The position numbers were made by a program, and so were the translations under genes. From positions 1 through 64,000 of the forward strand of contig NZ_JAAMRE010000033.1 in assembly GCF_013522705.1 (NCBI RefSeq): 64,000 nucleotides of DNA. The letters are read 5' to 3'. Shown one piece after another: positions 10,753-21,290 of the stretch (position 1 is its first letter; each line of letters begins with the position of its first letter). Under the pieces are notes generated by a model that made no database searches, was not told the origin of the DNA, and saw nothing but the letters and a program-made list of their open reading frames with translations. Origin of the DNA: Pseudomonas lurida. Lineage in GTDB: Bacteria > Pseudomonadota > Gammaproteobacteria > Pseudomonadales > Pseudomonadaceae.

Positions 10753-13700
10753 TTGAAAGACCTACTGAATTTGCTGAAAAACCAGGGTCAAGTCGAAGAG
10801 TTCGACGCCATCCGTATTGGGTTGGCATCGCCTGAGATGATCCGTTCGTGGTCGTTCGGTGAAGTTAAAAAGCCGGAAACCATTAACTACCGTACGTTCA
10901 AACCTGAGCGTGACGGCCTGTTCTGCGCCAAGATCTTTGGCCCGGTAAAGGATTACGAGTGCCTGTGCGGTAAGTACAAGCGCTTGAAGCACCGTGGTGT
11001 GATCTGCGAGAAGTGCGGCGTTGAAGTTGCGCTGGCCAAGGTTCGTCGTGAGCGCATGGCGCACATCGAGCTGGCTTCGCCGGTTGCCCACATCTGGTTC
11101 CTGAAATCGCTGCCGTCCCGTATCGGCTTGCTGATGGACATGACCCTGCGTGATATCGAGCGCGTTCTCTACTTCGAGAGCTATGTCGTTATCGATCCGG
11201 GTATGACCACCCTTGAAAAGGGTCAGCTGCTGAACGATGAGCAATACTTCGAAGCGCTGGAAGAGTTCGGCGACGATTTCGATGCCCGCATGGGCGCCGA
11301 AGCTGTGCGCGAACTCCTGCACGCTATCGACCTGGAGCACGAGATTGGCCGCCTGCGCGAAGAAATTCCGCAAACCAACTCCGAAACCAAGATCAAGAAA
11401 CTGTCCAAGCGTCTGAAGTTGATGGAAGCCTTCCAGGGTTCCGGCAACTTGCCAGAGTGGATGGTGCTGACCGTTCTGCCGGTTCTGCCGCCGGATCTGC
11501 GTCCGCTGGTACCGTTGGATGGTGGTCGTTTCGCGACGTCCGACCTCAACGACCTGTACCGCCGCGTGATCAACCGTAACAACCGCTTGAAGCGCCTGCT
11601 TGATCTGTCCGCTCCTGACATCATCGTGCGCAACGAAAAGCGTATGTTGCAAGAGGCCGTCGATGCTCTGCTCGACAACGGTCGTCGTGGCCGCGCTATC
11701 ACCGGTTCGAACAAGCGTCCTCTGAAATCCCTGGCTGACATGATCAAGGGTAAGCAAGGTCGTTTCCGTCAGAACTTGCTCGGTAAGCGTGTTGACTACT
11801 CCGGTCGTTCGGTAATTACCGTAGGCCCGACCCTGCGTCTGCACCAGTGCGGTCTGCCTAAGAAAATGGCGCTTGAACTATTCAAGCCGTTCATCTTCGG
11901 CAAGCTGGAAATGCGCGGTCTCGCAACCACCATCAAAGCGGCCAAGAAAATGGTCGAGCGCGAACTGCCAGAGGTTTGGGACGTTCTCGCTGAAGTGATT
12001 CGCGAACACCCGGTTCTCCTCAACCGTGCACCGACCCTTCACCGTCTGGGTATCCAGGCGTTTGAACCGGTGCTGATCGAAGGTAAGGCTATCCAGCTGC
12101 ACCCTCTGGTCTGTGCTGCGTACAACGCCGACTTCGACGGCGACCAAATGGCCGTGCACGTACCGCTGACCCTGGAAGCCCAGCTGGAAGCGCGTGCGTT
12201 GATGATGTCGACCAACAACATTCTGTCGCCAGCCAACGGTGAGCCAATCATCGTTCCGTCGCAGGACGTTGTATTGGGTCTGTACTACATGACTCGTGAA
12301 GCGATCAACGCCAAAGGCGAAGGTCGTGTGTTCGCTGACCTGCAGGAAGTTGACCGTGTGTTCCGTGCCGGCGAAGCCGCACTGCACGCCAAGGTTAAAG
12401 TGCGGATCAACGAAACCGTCAACGACCGTGATGGCGGCAGCGTGACCAACACCCGTATCGTCGACACCACTGTCGGCCGTGCGCTGTTGTATCAGGTTGT
12501 GCCAAAAGGCCTGTCGTACGATGTCGTCAACCTGCCAATGAAGAAAAAGGCGATCTCCAAGCTGATCAACCAGTGCTACCGCGTGGTTGGTTTGAAAGAG
12601 ACCGTGATCTTCGCTGACCAGTTGATGTACACCGGTTTTGCTTATTCGACCATTTCCGGCGTTTCCATCGGTGTTAACGACTTCGTTATCCCGGATGAAA
12701 AAGCCCGCATCATCGGTGCAGCCACCGACGAAGTGAAAGAGATCGAAAGCCAGTACGCCTCCGGCCTGGTAACCCAGGGCGAGAAGTACAACAAGGTGAT
12801 CGACCTTTGGTCCAAGGCCAACGATGAAGTTTCCAAGGCGATGATGGCCAACCTCTCGAAAGAGAAAGTCATCGACCGTCACGGCGACGAAGTTGACCAA
12901 GAGTCCTTCAACTCGATGTACATGATGGCCGACTCGGGCGCACGGGGTTCTGCTGCGCAGATCCGTCAGCTCGCCGGTATGCGTGGTCTGATGGCCAAGC
13001 CGGACGGTTCCATCATCGAAACGCCGATTACCGCGAACTTCCGTGAAGGGTTGAGCGTACTTCAGTACTTCATCTCGACTCACGGTGCTCGTAAAGGTCT
13101 GGCGGATACCGCGTTGAAAACCGCTAACTCCGGTTACCTGACCCGTCGTCTGGTAGACGTTGCACAAGATCTGGTGGTTACCGAGATCGATTGCGGCACC
13201 GAGCACGGCCTGCTGATGACTCCGCACATTGAAGGCGGCGACGTTGTAGAGCCGCTGGGTGAGCGCGTATTGGGTCGTGTCATTGCCCGCGACGTATTCA
13301 AACCAGGCACCGAGGAAGTTATCGTTCCTGCCGGCACCCTGGTTGACGAGAAGTGGGTTGAGTTCATCGAGCTCAACAGCATCGACGAAGTGATTGTTCG
13401 CTCGCCGATCAGCTGCGAAACCCGCTACGGCATTTGCGCCAAGTGCTACGGCCGTGACTTGGCTCGTGGTCACCAGGTGAACATCGGTGAAGCGGTCGGC
13501 GTTATCGCTGCCCAGTCCATCGGTGAGCCGGGTACTCAGCTGACCATGCGTACGTTCCACATCGGTGGTGCGGCAAGCCGGACCTCCGCGGCTGACAGCG
13601 TTCAGGTGAAGAATGGCGGTACCGTCCGTCTGCACAACCTCAAGCACGTTGAGCGAGTGGATGGCCATCTGGTCGCTGTGTCCCGTTCCGGTGAGCTGGC

Positions 13701-14952
13701 GATTGCTGATGACTACGGTCGTGAGCGTGAGCGTTACAAGCTGCCGTACGGTGCTGTGATTTCGGTTAAAGAGGGTGACAAGGTCGACGCTGGCGCTATC
13801 GTGGCCAAGTGGGATCCGCACACTCACCCAATCGTTACCGAAATGAAAGGTACCGTGACCTACGTGGGCATGGAAGAAGGCATCACGATCAAGCGTCAGA
13901 CTGACGAATTGACCGGTATGACCAACATTGAAGTCCTCGACGCGAAGGATCGTCCAGCTGCCGGTAAAGACATCCGTCCTGCCGTGAAGATGGTCGATGA
14001 CAACGGTAAGGATCTGTTGCTGCCAGGCACTGACGTAATCGCTCAGTACTTCCTGCCAGCCAACGCCCTTGTCGGTGTAGCGGATGGTGCGAAGATCGCC
14101 ATCGGTGACGTTATCGCGCGTATCCCGCAAGAGACTTCGAAGACCCGTGACATCACCGGTGGTCTGCCGCGTGTTGCCGACTTGTTCGAAGCTCGTCGTC
14201 CGAAGGAAGCGTCGATTCTGGCTGAAGTCAGCGGCACCATCGCGTTCGGTAAAGAGACCAAAGGCAAGCGCCGTCTGGTCATTACTCCGAACGACGGTAG
14301 TGATCCGTACGAAGAGCTGATTCCGAAGTGGCGTCACCTCAACGTCTTCGAAGGCGAACAGGTAAACCGCGGCGAAGTTATCTCTGACGGTCCAAGCGAC
14401 CCACACGACATCCTGCGTCTGCTGGGTGTGAGTGCGCTGGCCAAGTACATCGTTAACGAGATCCAGGACGTTTACCGTCTGCAGGGTGTGAAGATCAACG
14501 ATAAGCACATCGAGACCATCCTGCGTCAGATGCTGCGTAAAGTTGAAATCGCTGAATCCGGCGATTCGAGTTTCATCAAGGGCGACCAGATGGAATTGAC
14601 TCACGTACTGGTAGAAAACGAGCGCCTTGCAGCGGAAGACAAGTTTGTCTCCAAGTTTACCCGTGTGTTGCTGGGTATCACTAAGGCGTCGTTGTCCACT
14701 GAGTCGTTCATCTCGGCGGCCTCCTTCCAGGAGACCACTCGCGTACTGACCGAAGCAGCGGTAACCGGCAAGCGCGATTACCTGCGCGGCCTGAAAGAGA
14801 ACGTGGTCGTGGGTCGTCTGATCCCGGCTGGTACCGGTTTGGCTTATCACAGCGAACGTAAGCGTCGCCGTGATGCTGACAAGCCGTTGCGCGTAAGCGC
14901 CAGTGAAGTGGAAGCTGCACTGACCGAAGCGCTGAACTCAAGCGGTAACTGA
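10753..14952 (+). CDS. rpoC: DNA-directed RNA polymerase subunit beta'
   Basis: The beta' subunit carries the catalytic magnesium. The 1399-residue product has the zinc-binding Cys set C70, C72, C85 and C88, and the catalytic NADFDGD at 458-464, whose three Asp residues hold Mg2+. The second zinc site (CETRYGICAKCYGRD) is also visible. The start codon is TTG at 10753 preceded by a strong GGAGG; the next in-frame ATG would remove the conserved N-terminus. Confidence 0.98.
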   Translation: MKDLLNLLKNQGQVEEFDAIRIGLASPEMIRSWSFGEVKKPETINYRTFKPERDGLFCAKIFGPVKDYECLCGKYKRLKHRGVICEKCGVEVALAKVRRERMAHIELASPVAHIWFLKSLPSRIGLLMDMTLRDIERVLYFESYVVIDPGMTTLEKGQLLNDEQYFEALEEFGDDFDARMGAEAVRELLHAIDLEHEIGRLREEIPQTNSETKIKKLSKRLKLMEAFQGSGNLPEWMVLTVLPVLPPDLRPLVPLDGGRFATSDLNDLYRRVINRNNRLKRLLDLSAPDIIVRNEKRMLQEAVDALLDNGRRGRAITGSNKRPLKSLADMIKGKQGRFRQNLLGKRVDYSGRSVITVGPTLRLHQCGLPKKMALELFKPFIFGKLEMRGLATTIKAAKKMVERELPEVWDVLAEVIREHPVLLNRAPTLHRLGIQAFEPVLIEGKAIQLHPLVCAAYNADFDGDQMAVHVPLTLEAQLEARALMMSTNNILSPANGEPIIVPSQDVVLGLYYMTREAINAKGEGRVFADLQEVDRVFRAGEAALHAKVKVRINETVNDRDGGSVTNTRIVDTTVGRALLYQVVPKGLSYDVVNLPMKKKAISKLINQCYRVVGLKETVIFADQLMYTGFAYSTISGVSIGVNDFVIPDEKARIIGAATDEVKEIESQYASGLVTQGEKYNKVIDLWSKANDEVSKAMMANLSKEKVIDRHGDEVDQESFNSMYMMADSGARGSAAQIRQLAGMRGLMAKPDGSIIETPITANFREGLSVLQYFISTHGARKGLADTALKTANSGYLTRRLVDVAQDLVVTEIDCGTEHGLLMTPHIEGGDVVEPLGERVLGRVIARDVFKPGTEEVIVPAGTLVDEKWVEFIELNSIDEVIVRSPISCETRYGICAKCYGRDLARGHQVNIGEAVGVIAAQSIGEPGTQLTMRTFHIGGAASRTSAADSVQVKNGGTVRLHNLKHVERVDGHLVAVSRSGELAIADDYGRERERYKLPYGAVISVKEGDKVDAGAIVAKWDPHTHPIVTEMKGTVTYVGMEEGITIKRQTDELTGMTNIEVLDAKDRPAAGKDIRPAVKMVDDNGKDLLLPGTDVIAQYFLPANALVGVADGAKIAIGDVIARIPQETSKTRDITGGLPRVADLFEARRPKEASILAEVSGTIAFGKETKGKRRLVITPNDGSDPYEELIPKWRHLNVFEGEQVNRGEVISDGPSDPHDILRLLGVSALAKYIVNEIQDVYRLQGVKINDKHIETILRQMLRKVEIAESGDSSFIKGDQMELTHVLVENERLAAEDKFVSKFTRVLLGITKASLSTESFISAASFQETTRVLTEAAVTGKRDYLRGLKENVVVGRLIPAGTGLAYHSERKRRRDADKPLRVSASEVEAALTEALNSSGN

Positions 14953-15048
14953 GTTCTGCGATAGATAAGTCCGGGCCCTGGCCGCTCCGTTCGTCGGATC
15001 GAAGCAATTTTGCTCCGGTTCGATGGGCGGAGAGGTCGGGGCCTTGCC

Positions 15049-15077
15049 TTGACTGGGGACAAGATCCTCTTTAGACT
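15049..15077 (+). promoter_or_regulatory. Promoter of the str operon
   Basis: TTGACT (15049-15054), 17-bp spacer, TAGACT (15072-15077), 92 bp before rpsL. The rpoC-rpsL gap also contains G/C-rich inverted sequence before this promoter, which could end rpoC transcripts, but no clean T-tract hairpin was found. Confidence 0.75.
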
Positions 15078-15168
15078 CTTGTACCCCTAAATTTGGCGGG
15101 AATTCGTTCCTGCCATTTTGCTTTTCTTGCAAGACAATAGCGTCGCAAGACAACAGTGGAGCTAGTAG

Positions 15169-15540
15169 ATGGCAACTATCAACCAGCTGGTACGTCAGCC
15201 GCGTAAGCGTATCGTCGAGAAATCCGACGTGCCTGCGCTGCAGAACTGCCCGCAACGTCGTGGCGTATGCACTCGTGTGTATACCACCACGCCGAAAAAA
15301 CCTAACTCGGCACTGCGTAAAGTATGCCGTGTGCGTCTGACCAACGGTTTCGAGGTTTCCTCGTACATCGGCGGTGAAGGCCACAACCTGCAAGAGCACA
15401 GCGTGGTACTGATCCGCGGCGGTCGTGTAAAAGACTTGCCAGGTGTCCGTTACCACACCGTACGCGGTTCCTTGGATACTTCCGGCGTTAAAGGTCGTAA
15501 CCAGGGTCGTTCGAAGTACGGTACCAAGAAGCCTAAGTAG
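15169..15540 (+). CDS. rpsL: 30S ribosomal protein S12
   Basis: S12 sits at the decoding site. The 123-residue product has the conserved TTPKKPNSALRKVCRV segment; Lys43 and Lys88, whose substitution gives streptomycin resistance, are both wild type. First gene of the str operon, behind its own promoter. Confidence 0.97.
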   Translation: MATINQLVRQPRKRIVEKSDVPALQNCPQRRGVCTRVYTTTPKKPNSALRKVCRVRLTNGFEVSSYIGGEGHNLQEHSVVLIRGGRVKDLPGVRYHTVRGSLDTSGVKGRNQGRSKYGTKKPK

Positions 15541-15658
15541 TAGCGGCTTTTTGTAAACCTGAATCATCTTATTTTCTGAGTCGATAAGAGTAAGGTCGGA
15601 GGCGTCCCGAAAGGGCACCGATTCCGAGCGAACCTGAAGACCGTTTGAGGGCTTATCC

Positions 15659-16129
15659 ATGCCAAGAAGACGCGTAGCAGCCAAGCGCGAAGTGCTTGAC
15701 GATCCAAAATACGGAAGCCAAATTCTGGCCAAGTTCATGAACCACGTAATGGAAAGCGGCAAGAAAGCCGTTGCCGAGCGTATCGTTTATGGCGCGCTGG
15801 AAAAGGTTAAAGAACGCAAGAACAGCGACCCCCTGGAAATCTTCGAGAAAGCTCTCGACGCCATCGCTCCGCTGGTCGAAGTGAAGTCGCGCCGTGTAGG
15901 CGGTGCTACTTACCAGGTTCCGGTTGAAGTTCGTCCGTCCCGTCGTAACGCTCTGGCAATGCGCTGGTTGGTAGACTTCGCCCGTAAGCGCGGCGAGAAG
16001 TCTATGGCTCTGCGTTTGGCCGGCGAACTGTTGGACGCTGCTGAAGGTAAAGGTGCTGCTGTTAAGAAGCGTGAAGACGTGCACCGTATGGCTGAAGCTA
16101 ACAAAGCTTTCTCGCACTACCGCTTCTAA
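15659..16129 (+). CDS. rpsG: 30S ribosomal protein S7
   Basis: S7 starts assembly of the 30S head and, in E. coli, represses str operon translation by binding the rpsL-rpsG intercistronic RNA. The 156-residue product begins [20 protein letters not shown] and has the conserved [17 protein letters not shown] segment. The 118-bp gap before it could hold the S7 target, which is inference. Confidence 0.97.
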
Positions 16130-16159
16130 TTTTAGCTTCACTAATTTTGCGAGGGCTTT

Positions 16160-18265
16160 ATGGCTCGTACTACTCCGATTAGCCGCTACCGTAACATCGG
16201 TATCGTCGCTCACGTGGATGCTGGTAAAACCACCACCACCGAGCGCGTGCTGTTTTACACCGGCAAAAGTCACAAAATGGGCGAGGTGCATGATGGCGCC
16301 GCGACCACAGACTGGATGGTTCAGGAGCAGGAGCGTGGTATTACCATTACTTCTGCTGCCATTACCGCCTTCTGGAAAGGTTCCGAGAAGCAGTACAAAG
16401 ACGAGCATCGCTTCAACGTAATCGATACCCCGGGCCACGTAGACTTCACCATTGAAGTTGAACGTTCCCTGCGCGTGCTCGACGGCGCTGTCGTTGTGTT
16501 CTGCGGTACTTCGGGTGTTGAGCCTCAGTCGGAAACCGTATGGCGTCAAGCCAACAAATACGGCGTGCCGCGTCTTGTTTACGTAAACAAGATGGACCGT
16601 GCTGGTGCCAACTTCCTGCGCGTGATCGGCCAGATCAAGCAGCGTCTGGGTCACACTCCGGTGCCGATCCAGTTGGCTATCGGTTCCGAAGATAACTTCC
16701 AGGGTCAGATTGATCTGATCAACATGGAAGCTGTCTACTGGAACGATGCCGACAAGGGCATGGTTCCTGTTCGTAAGCCTATCCCTGCTGAACTGCAGGA
16801 ACTGGCTGATGAATGGCGCAATAACATGGTCGAGGCTGCTGCCGAAGCCAGTGAAGAGCTGATGAACAAATACCTCGAAGGTGAAGAACTCACCAACGCG
16901 GAAATCAAGGCCGCTCTGCGTCAGCGTACTATTGCTGGCGAGATCGTCCTGGCTGTTTGTGGTTCTTCGTTCAAGAACAAGGGCGTTCCCCTGGTTCTCG
17001 ACGCCGTTATCGATTACCTGCCTGCTCCAACCGACATTCCTGCTATCAAGGGTACCAACCCTGATAACGAGGAAGAAGAGATGGAGCGTCACGCCGATGA
17101 CAGCGAGCCGTTCTCGGCTCTGGCGTTCAAGATCGCTACCGACCCATTCGTGGGTACTTTGACCTTCGTCCGCGTTTACTCGGGCGTGTTGGCATCCGGC
17201 GACGGCGTGATCAACTCGGTTAAAGGTAAGAAAGAGCGCGTGGGCCGTATGGTGCAGATGCACGCAAACGCTCGCGAAGAGATCAAGGAAGTACGCGCTG
17301 GCGACATCGCGGCCCTGATCGGCATGAAGGACGTCACCACTGGTGAGACTTTGTGCGACGCTGCTAAGCCAATCATCCTGGTTCGCATGGACTTCCCGGA
17401 GCCGGTTATTTCGGTTGCCGTTGAGCCTAAGACCAAGGATGACCAGGAAAAAATGGGTATCGCTCTGGGCAAGCTTGCTCAGGAAGATCCATCTTTCCGC
17501 GTCAAGACTGATGAAGAGACTGGTCAAACGATCATCTCCGGCATGGGCGAGCTGCACCTGGACATCCTGGTAGACCGGATGCGCCGTGAGTTCAACGTCG
17601 AAGCCAACATCGGTAAGCCTCAGGTTTCCTATCGTGAGCGCATCACGAAGAACTGTGAAATCGAAGGCAAATTCGTTCGTCAGTCCGGCGGTCGTGGTCA
17701 ATTCGGTCACTGCTGGATCCGTTTTGCTCCTGCTGACGAAGGTCAGGAAGGTCTGCAATTCGTGAACGAAGTAGTAGGTGGTGTTGTTCCTAAGGAATAC
17801 ATCCCTGCTATCCAGAAGGGTATCGAGGAGCAGATGAAGAACGGTGTTGTTGCCGGCTATCCGCTGATCGGCCTGAAAGCAACCGTTTTTGACGGTTCTT
17901 ACCACGACGTCGACTCCAACGAGATGGCGTTTAAGGTGGCTGCTTCCATGGCAACCAAGCAACTGGCCCAGAAGGGCGGTGGTGAGTTGCTTGAGCCAAT
18001 CATGGCGGTAGAAGTTGTTACACCTGAAGACTATATGGGTGATGTCATGGGCGACCTTAACCGTCGTCGCGGCATGATCTTGGGTATGGAAGATACGGTT
18101 TCCGGCAAAGTGATTCGCGCCGAGGTTCCGTTGGGCGAGATGTTCGGTTATGCGACCGACGTTCGTTCCATGTCTCAGGGTCGCGCAAGCTACTCTATGG
18201 AATTCAAAAAATACAACACAGCTCCGGCGCACATCGCTGAAACTGTATCCAAAAAACAAGGCTGA
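16160..18265 (+). CDS. fusA: Elongation factor G
   Basis: EF-G moves the ribosome along mRNA and helps recycle it. The 701-residue product has the GTPase motifs AHVDAGKTTTT (G1), DTPGHVDF (G3) and NKMDR (G4), followed by domains II-V. Lies 30 bp after rpsG and 30 bp before tuf in the classic str order. Any second fusA copy, common in Pseudomonas, is outside the window. Confidence 0.97.
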   Translation: MARTTPISRYRNIGIVAHVDAGKTTTTERVLFYTGKSHKMGEVHDGAATTDWMVQEQERGITITSAAITAFWKGSEKQYKDEHRFNVIDTPGHVDFTIEVERSLRVLDGAVVVFCGTSGVEPQSETVWRQANKYGVPRLVYVNKMDRAGANFLRVIGQIKQRLGHTPVPIQLAIGSEDNFQGQIDLINMEAVYWNDADKGMVPVRKPIPAELQELADEWRNNMVEAAAEASEELMNKYLEGEELTNAEIKAALRQRTIAGEIVLAVCGSSFKNKGVPLVLDAVIDYLPAPTDIPAIKGTNPDNEEEEMERHADDSEPFSALAFKIATDPFVGTLTFVRVYSGVLASGDGVINSVKGKKERVGRMVQMHANAREEIKEVRAGDIAALIGMKDVTTGETLCDAAKPIILVRMDFPEPVISVAVEPKTKDDQEKMGIALGKLAQEDPSFRVKTDEETGQTIISGMGELHLDILVDRMRREFNVEANIGKPQVSYRERITKNCEIEGKFVRQSGGRGQFGHCWIRFAPADEGQEGLQFVNEVVGGVVPKEYIPAIQKGIEEQMKNGVVAGYPLIGLKATVFDGSYHDVDSNEMAFKVAASMATKQLAQKGGGELLEPIMAVEVVTPEDYMGDVMGDLNRRRGMILGMEDTVSGKVIRAEVPLGEMFGYATDVRSMSQGRASYSMEFKKYNTAPAHIAETVSKKQG

Positions 18266-18295
18266 TTCAGTCCTTTAGGCAAGGAGTTAATTGTC

Positions 18296-19489
18296 GTGGC
18301 TAAAGAAAAATTTGATCGTTCCCTACCGCACGTAAACGTTGGCACCATCGGCCACGTTGACCACGGTAAAACCACTCTGACCGCTGCTCTGACTCGCGTC
18401 TGCTCCGAAGTTTTCGGTTCGGCCGTAGTTGAATTCGACAAGATCGACAGCGCTCCAGAAGAAAAAGCTCGTGGTATCACCATCAACACCGCGCACGTTG
18501 AGTACAACTCGACTATTCGTCACTACGCTCACGTTGACTGCCCAGGTCACGCTGACTATGTGAAGAACATGATCACCGGTGCTGCCCAGATGGACGGCGC
18601 GATCCTGGTTTGCTCGGCCGCTGATGGTCCGATGCCACAAACCCGTGAGCACATCCTGCTGTCCCGTCAGGTAGGCGTTCCGTACATCGTGGTTTTCCTG
18701 AACAAGGCTGACCTGGTAGACGACGCTGAGCTGCTGGAACTGGTTGAGATGGAAGTGCGCGATCTGCTGAGCACTTACGACTTCCCAGGCGACGACACTC
18801 CGATCATCATCGGTTCTGCTCGTATGGCTCTGGAAGGCAAAGACGACAACGAAATGGGCACCACTGCCGTTCGTAAGCTGGTTGAAACTCTGGATACCTA
18901 CATCCCAGAACCAGTTCGTCTGACCGACAAGCCGTTCCTGATGCCAATCGAAGACGTATTCTCGATCTCCGGTCGCGGTACTGTTGTGACTGGTCGTATC
19001 GAGCGCGGTATCGTTCGCGTTCAGGATCCACTGGAAATCGTTGGTCTGCGTGACACCACCGTCACCACCTGCACCGGTGTTGAAATGTTCCGTAAGCTGC
19101 TCGACGAAGGTCGTGCTGGCGAGAACTGCGGCGTTCTGCTGCGTGGTACCAAGCGTGACGACGTTGAGCGTGGCCAGGTTCTGGTTAAGCCAGGTTCGGT
19201 TAAGCCGCACACCAAGTTCACCGCAGAAGTTTACGTTCTGAGCAAGGAAGAAGGCGGTCGTCACACTCCGTTCTTCAAAGGCTACCGTCCACAGTTCTAC
19301 TTCCGTACTACTGACGTGACCGGTAACTGCGAATTGCCAGAAGGCGTAGAAATGGTAATGCCAGGCGATAACATTCAAATGACTGTTACCCTGATCAAAA
19401 CCATCGCTATGGAAGACGGTCTGCGCTTCGCTATCCGTGAAGGCGGCCGTACCGTTGGTGCTGGTGTTGTAGCTAAAATCATCGAGTAA
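18296..19489 (+). CDS. tuf: Elongation factor Tu
   Basis: EF-Tu brings aminoacyl-tRNA to the ribosome. The 397-residue product has GHVDHGKTT (G1), DCPGH (G3, 81-85) and NKAD (G4, 136-139). The G5 motif, normally SAL in EF-Tu, reads S174-A175-R176. The start is GTG at 18296 behind AAGGAG. A terminator follows, separating it from the S10 operon. It is the only tuf in this window; the usual tufB site next to tRNA-Trp is empty. Confidence 0.97.
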   Translation: MAKEKFDRSLPHVNVGTIGHVDHGKTTLTAALTRVCSEVFGSAVVEFDKIDSAPEEKARGITINTAHVEYNSTIRHYAHVDCPGHADYVKNMITGAAQMDGAILVCSAADGPMPQTREHILLSRQVGVPYIVVFLNKADLVDDAELLELVEMEVRDLLSTYDFPGDDTPIIIGSARMALEGKDDNEMGTTAVRKLVETLDTYIPEPVRLTDKPFLMPIEDVFSISGRGTVVTGRIERGIVRVQDPLEIVGLRDTTVTTCTGVEMFRKLLDEGRAGENCGVLLRGTKRDDVERGQVLVKPGSVKPHTKFTAEVYVLSKEEGGRHTPFFKGYRPQFYFRTTDVTGNCELPEGVEMVMPGDNIQMTVTLIKTIAMEDGLRFAIREGGRTVGAGVVAKIIE

Positions 19490-19519
19490 GCTCTTTCTTG
19501 AGTTAGCTTGGATGTTTTG

Positions 19520-19549
19520 AAAAAGCCCCCGCTCAGCGGGGGCTTTTTT
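19520..19549 (+). terminator. Terminator after tuf
   Basis: AGCCCCCGC pairs with GCGGGGGCT around a TCA loop, followed by six T residues. It ends the str operon immediately before the S10 promoter. Confidence 0.93.
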
Positions 19550-19555
19550 ATTGGG

Positions 19556-19584
19556 TTGACACCTATCGGGGCCGTCTATAGAAT
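19556..19584 (+). promoter_or_regulatory. Promoter of the S10 operon
   Basis: TTGACA (19556-19561, exact consensus), 17-bp spacer, TAGAAT (19579-19584), about 62 bp before rpsJ. It starts a few bases after the tuf terminator. Confidence 0.85.
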
Positions 19585-19646
19585 TGCGCCTCCTTTTAAC
19601 GGGCGTATTGCGCTCGGTGGGAATAGCAGCCGGAGTCTGAAATCCA

Positions 19647-19958
19647 ATGCAAAATCAGCAAATCCGTATCAGGTTGAAGGCTTTTGACCATCGCCTGATC
19701 GACCAATCCACCCAGGAAATCGTGGAAACCGCGAAACGTACTGGTGCTCAAGTGCGTGGTCCAATTCCACTGCCTACCCGTAAAGAGCGGTTCACCGTTC
19801 TGGTCTCCCCGCACGTCAACAAAGACGCGCGTGACCAGTACGAGATCCGTACTCATAAGCGCGTACTGGACATCGTCCAGCCAACGGATAAAACCGTTGA
19901 TGCACTTATGAAGCTCGATCTGGCGGCCGGTGTGGAAGTACAGATCAGCCTCGGCTAA
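19647..19958 (+). CDS. rpsJ: 30S ribosomal protein S10
   Basis: S10 (NusE) is a 30S head protein that also binds NusB in antitermination and NusG in transcription-translation coupling. The 103-residue product begins [19 protein letters not shown] and contains the conserved [12 protein letters not shown] segment. First gene of the S10 operon. Confidence 0.97.
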
Positions 19959-20039
19959 GACTTGGGTCTTAGTCGTGTAACGCTCTGAAATGGGCGGCCA
20001 TAGCGGGTGAAAGCCCCGTACACTCATGAGGTTTACAAC

Positions 20040-20675
20040 ATGACTATTGGTGTAGTCGGTCGTAAATGCGGTATGACCCGTATTTTCACCGAAGAAGGTG
20101 TCTCCATTCCGGTCACGGTCATTGAGATCGAGCCGAATCGCGTCACCCAGTTCAAAACTGAAGAAACCGATGGCTATCGTGCAGTGCAAGTCACTGTCGG
20201 CGAGCGTCGTGCTTCGCGCGTGACTGCTGCTCAAGCAGGTCACTTCGCAAAAGCAAACGTTGCAGCTGGTCGCACTGTTATGGAGTTCCGTCTTGAAGAC
20301 GGCGACTACCAGGCTGGCGATCTGATCAACGCTGAAATCTTCGCCGCTGGTCAACTGGTTGATGTAACCGGTCAGTCCAAAGGTAAAGGCTTCCAGGGTA
20401 CGATCAAGCGTTGGAATTTCCGTGGCCAAGACAACACTCACGGTAACTCCGTCTCCCACCGCGTCCCGGGCTCTATTGGCCAGTGCCAGACTCCTGGTCG
20501 TGTATTCAAGGGCAAGAAAATGTCCGGTCATATGGGCGCTGAGCGCGTGACCGTGCAGTCCCTCGAAGTAGTGCGCGTCGACGCTGAACGCAATCTGTTG
20601 TTGGTCAAGGGTGCTGTTCCTGGCGCTACTGGCGGCAACCTGGTTGTACGTCCAGCGGCCAAGGCTCGCGGTTAA
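20040..20675 (+). CDS. rplC: 50S ribosomal protein L3
   Basis: L3 is an early assembly protein near the peptidyl transferase centre. The 211-residue product begins MTIGVVGRKCGMTRIF; the frame is open 11 codons upstream but the ATG at 20040 gives the conserved start. The glutamine-containing GQDNTHGNSVSHRVPGSIG loop that reaches the active site is present. Confidence 0.96.
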   Translation: MTIGVVGRKCGMTRIFTEEGVSIPVTVIEIEPNRVTQFKTEETDGYRAVQVTVGERRASRVTAAQAGHFAKANVAAGRTVMEFRLEDGDYQAGDLINAEIFAAGQLVDVTGQSKGKGFQGTIKRWNFRGQDNTHGNSVSHRVPGSIGQCQTPGRVFKGKKMSGHMGAERVTVQSLEVVRVDAERNLLLVKGAVPGATGGNLVVRPAAKARG

Positions 20676-20687
20676 GGGGAAGCTGAC

Positions 20688-21290
20688 ATGCAATTAAATG
20701 TAAATGACGCTCAAGCGATCGAAGTTTCCGAACTGACATTTGGCGGCGAATTCAACGAGACGCTGGTTCACCAAGCAGTCGTGGCCTACATGGCCGGCGG
20801 CCGTCAAGGTAGCAAGCAGCAAAAGACCCGTTCCGACGTTCGTGGTGGCGGTAAGCGCCCTTGGCGTCAGAAAGGTACTGGCCGTGCTCGTGCCGGTACT
20901 ATCCGTAGCCCAATCTGGCGCGGCGGCGGTACCACTTTTGCAGCTCGTCCGCAGGATCACTCTCAGAAGCTCAACAAGAAGATGTATCGCGCAGCTCTGC
21001 GCTCCATCCTTGCTGAACTCGTGCGTACTGATCGCCTGGTCGTGGTTCAGGACTTCGCTGTTGAAAGTCCAAAAACCAAAGATCTGCTGGGCAAACTGAA
21101 CAACATGAGCCTGACCGACGTTTTGATCGTGTCTGAAGCTGTTGATCAGAACCTGTACCTGGCTGCTCGCAACCTGCCACACGTTGATGTACGTGACGTG
21201 CAAGGTTCCGATCCAGTTAGTCTGATCGCATACGACAAGGTGTTGATCACCGTGTCGGCCGTGAAGAAATTCGAGGAGCTGCTGGGATGA
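20688..21290 (+). CDS. rplD: 50S ribosomal protein L4
   Basis: L4 lines the exit tunnel and in E. coli autoregulates the S10 operon. The 200-residue product has the tunnel loop with [28 protein letters not shown] sequence. Its last four bases overlap rplW (ATGA), so the two are translationally coupled. Confidence 0.96.
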
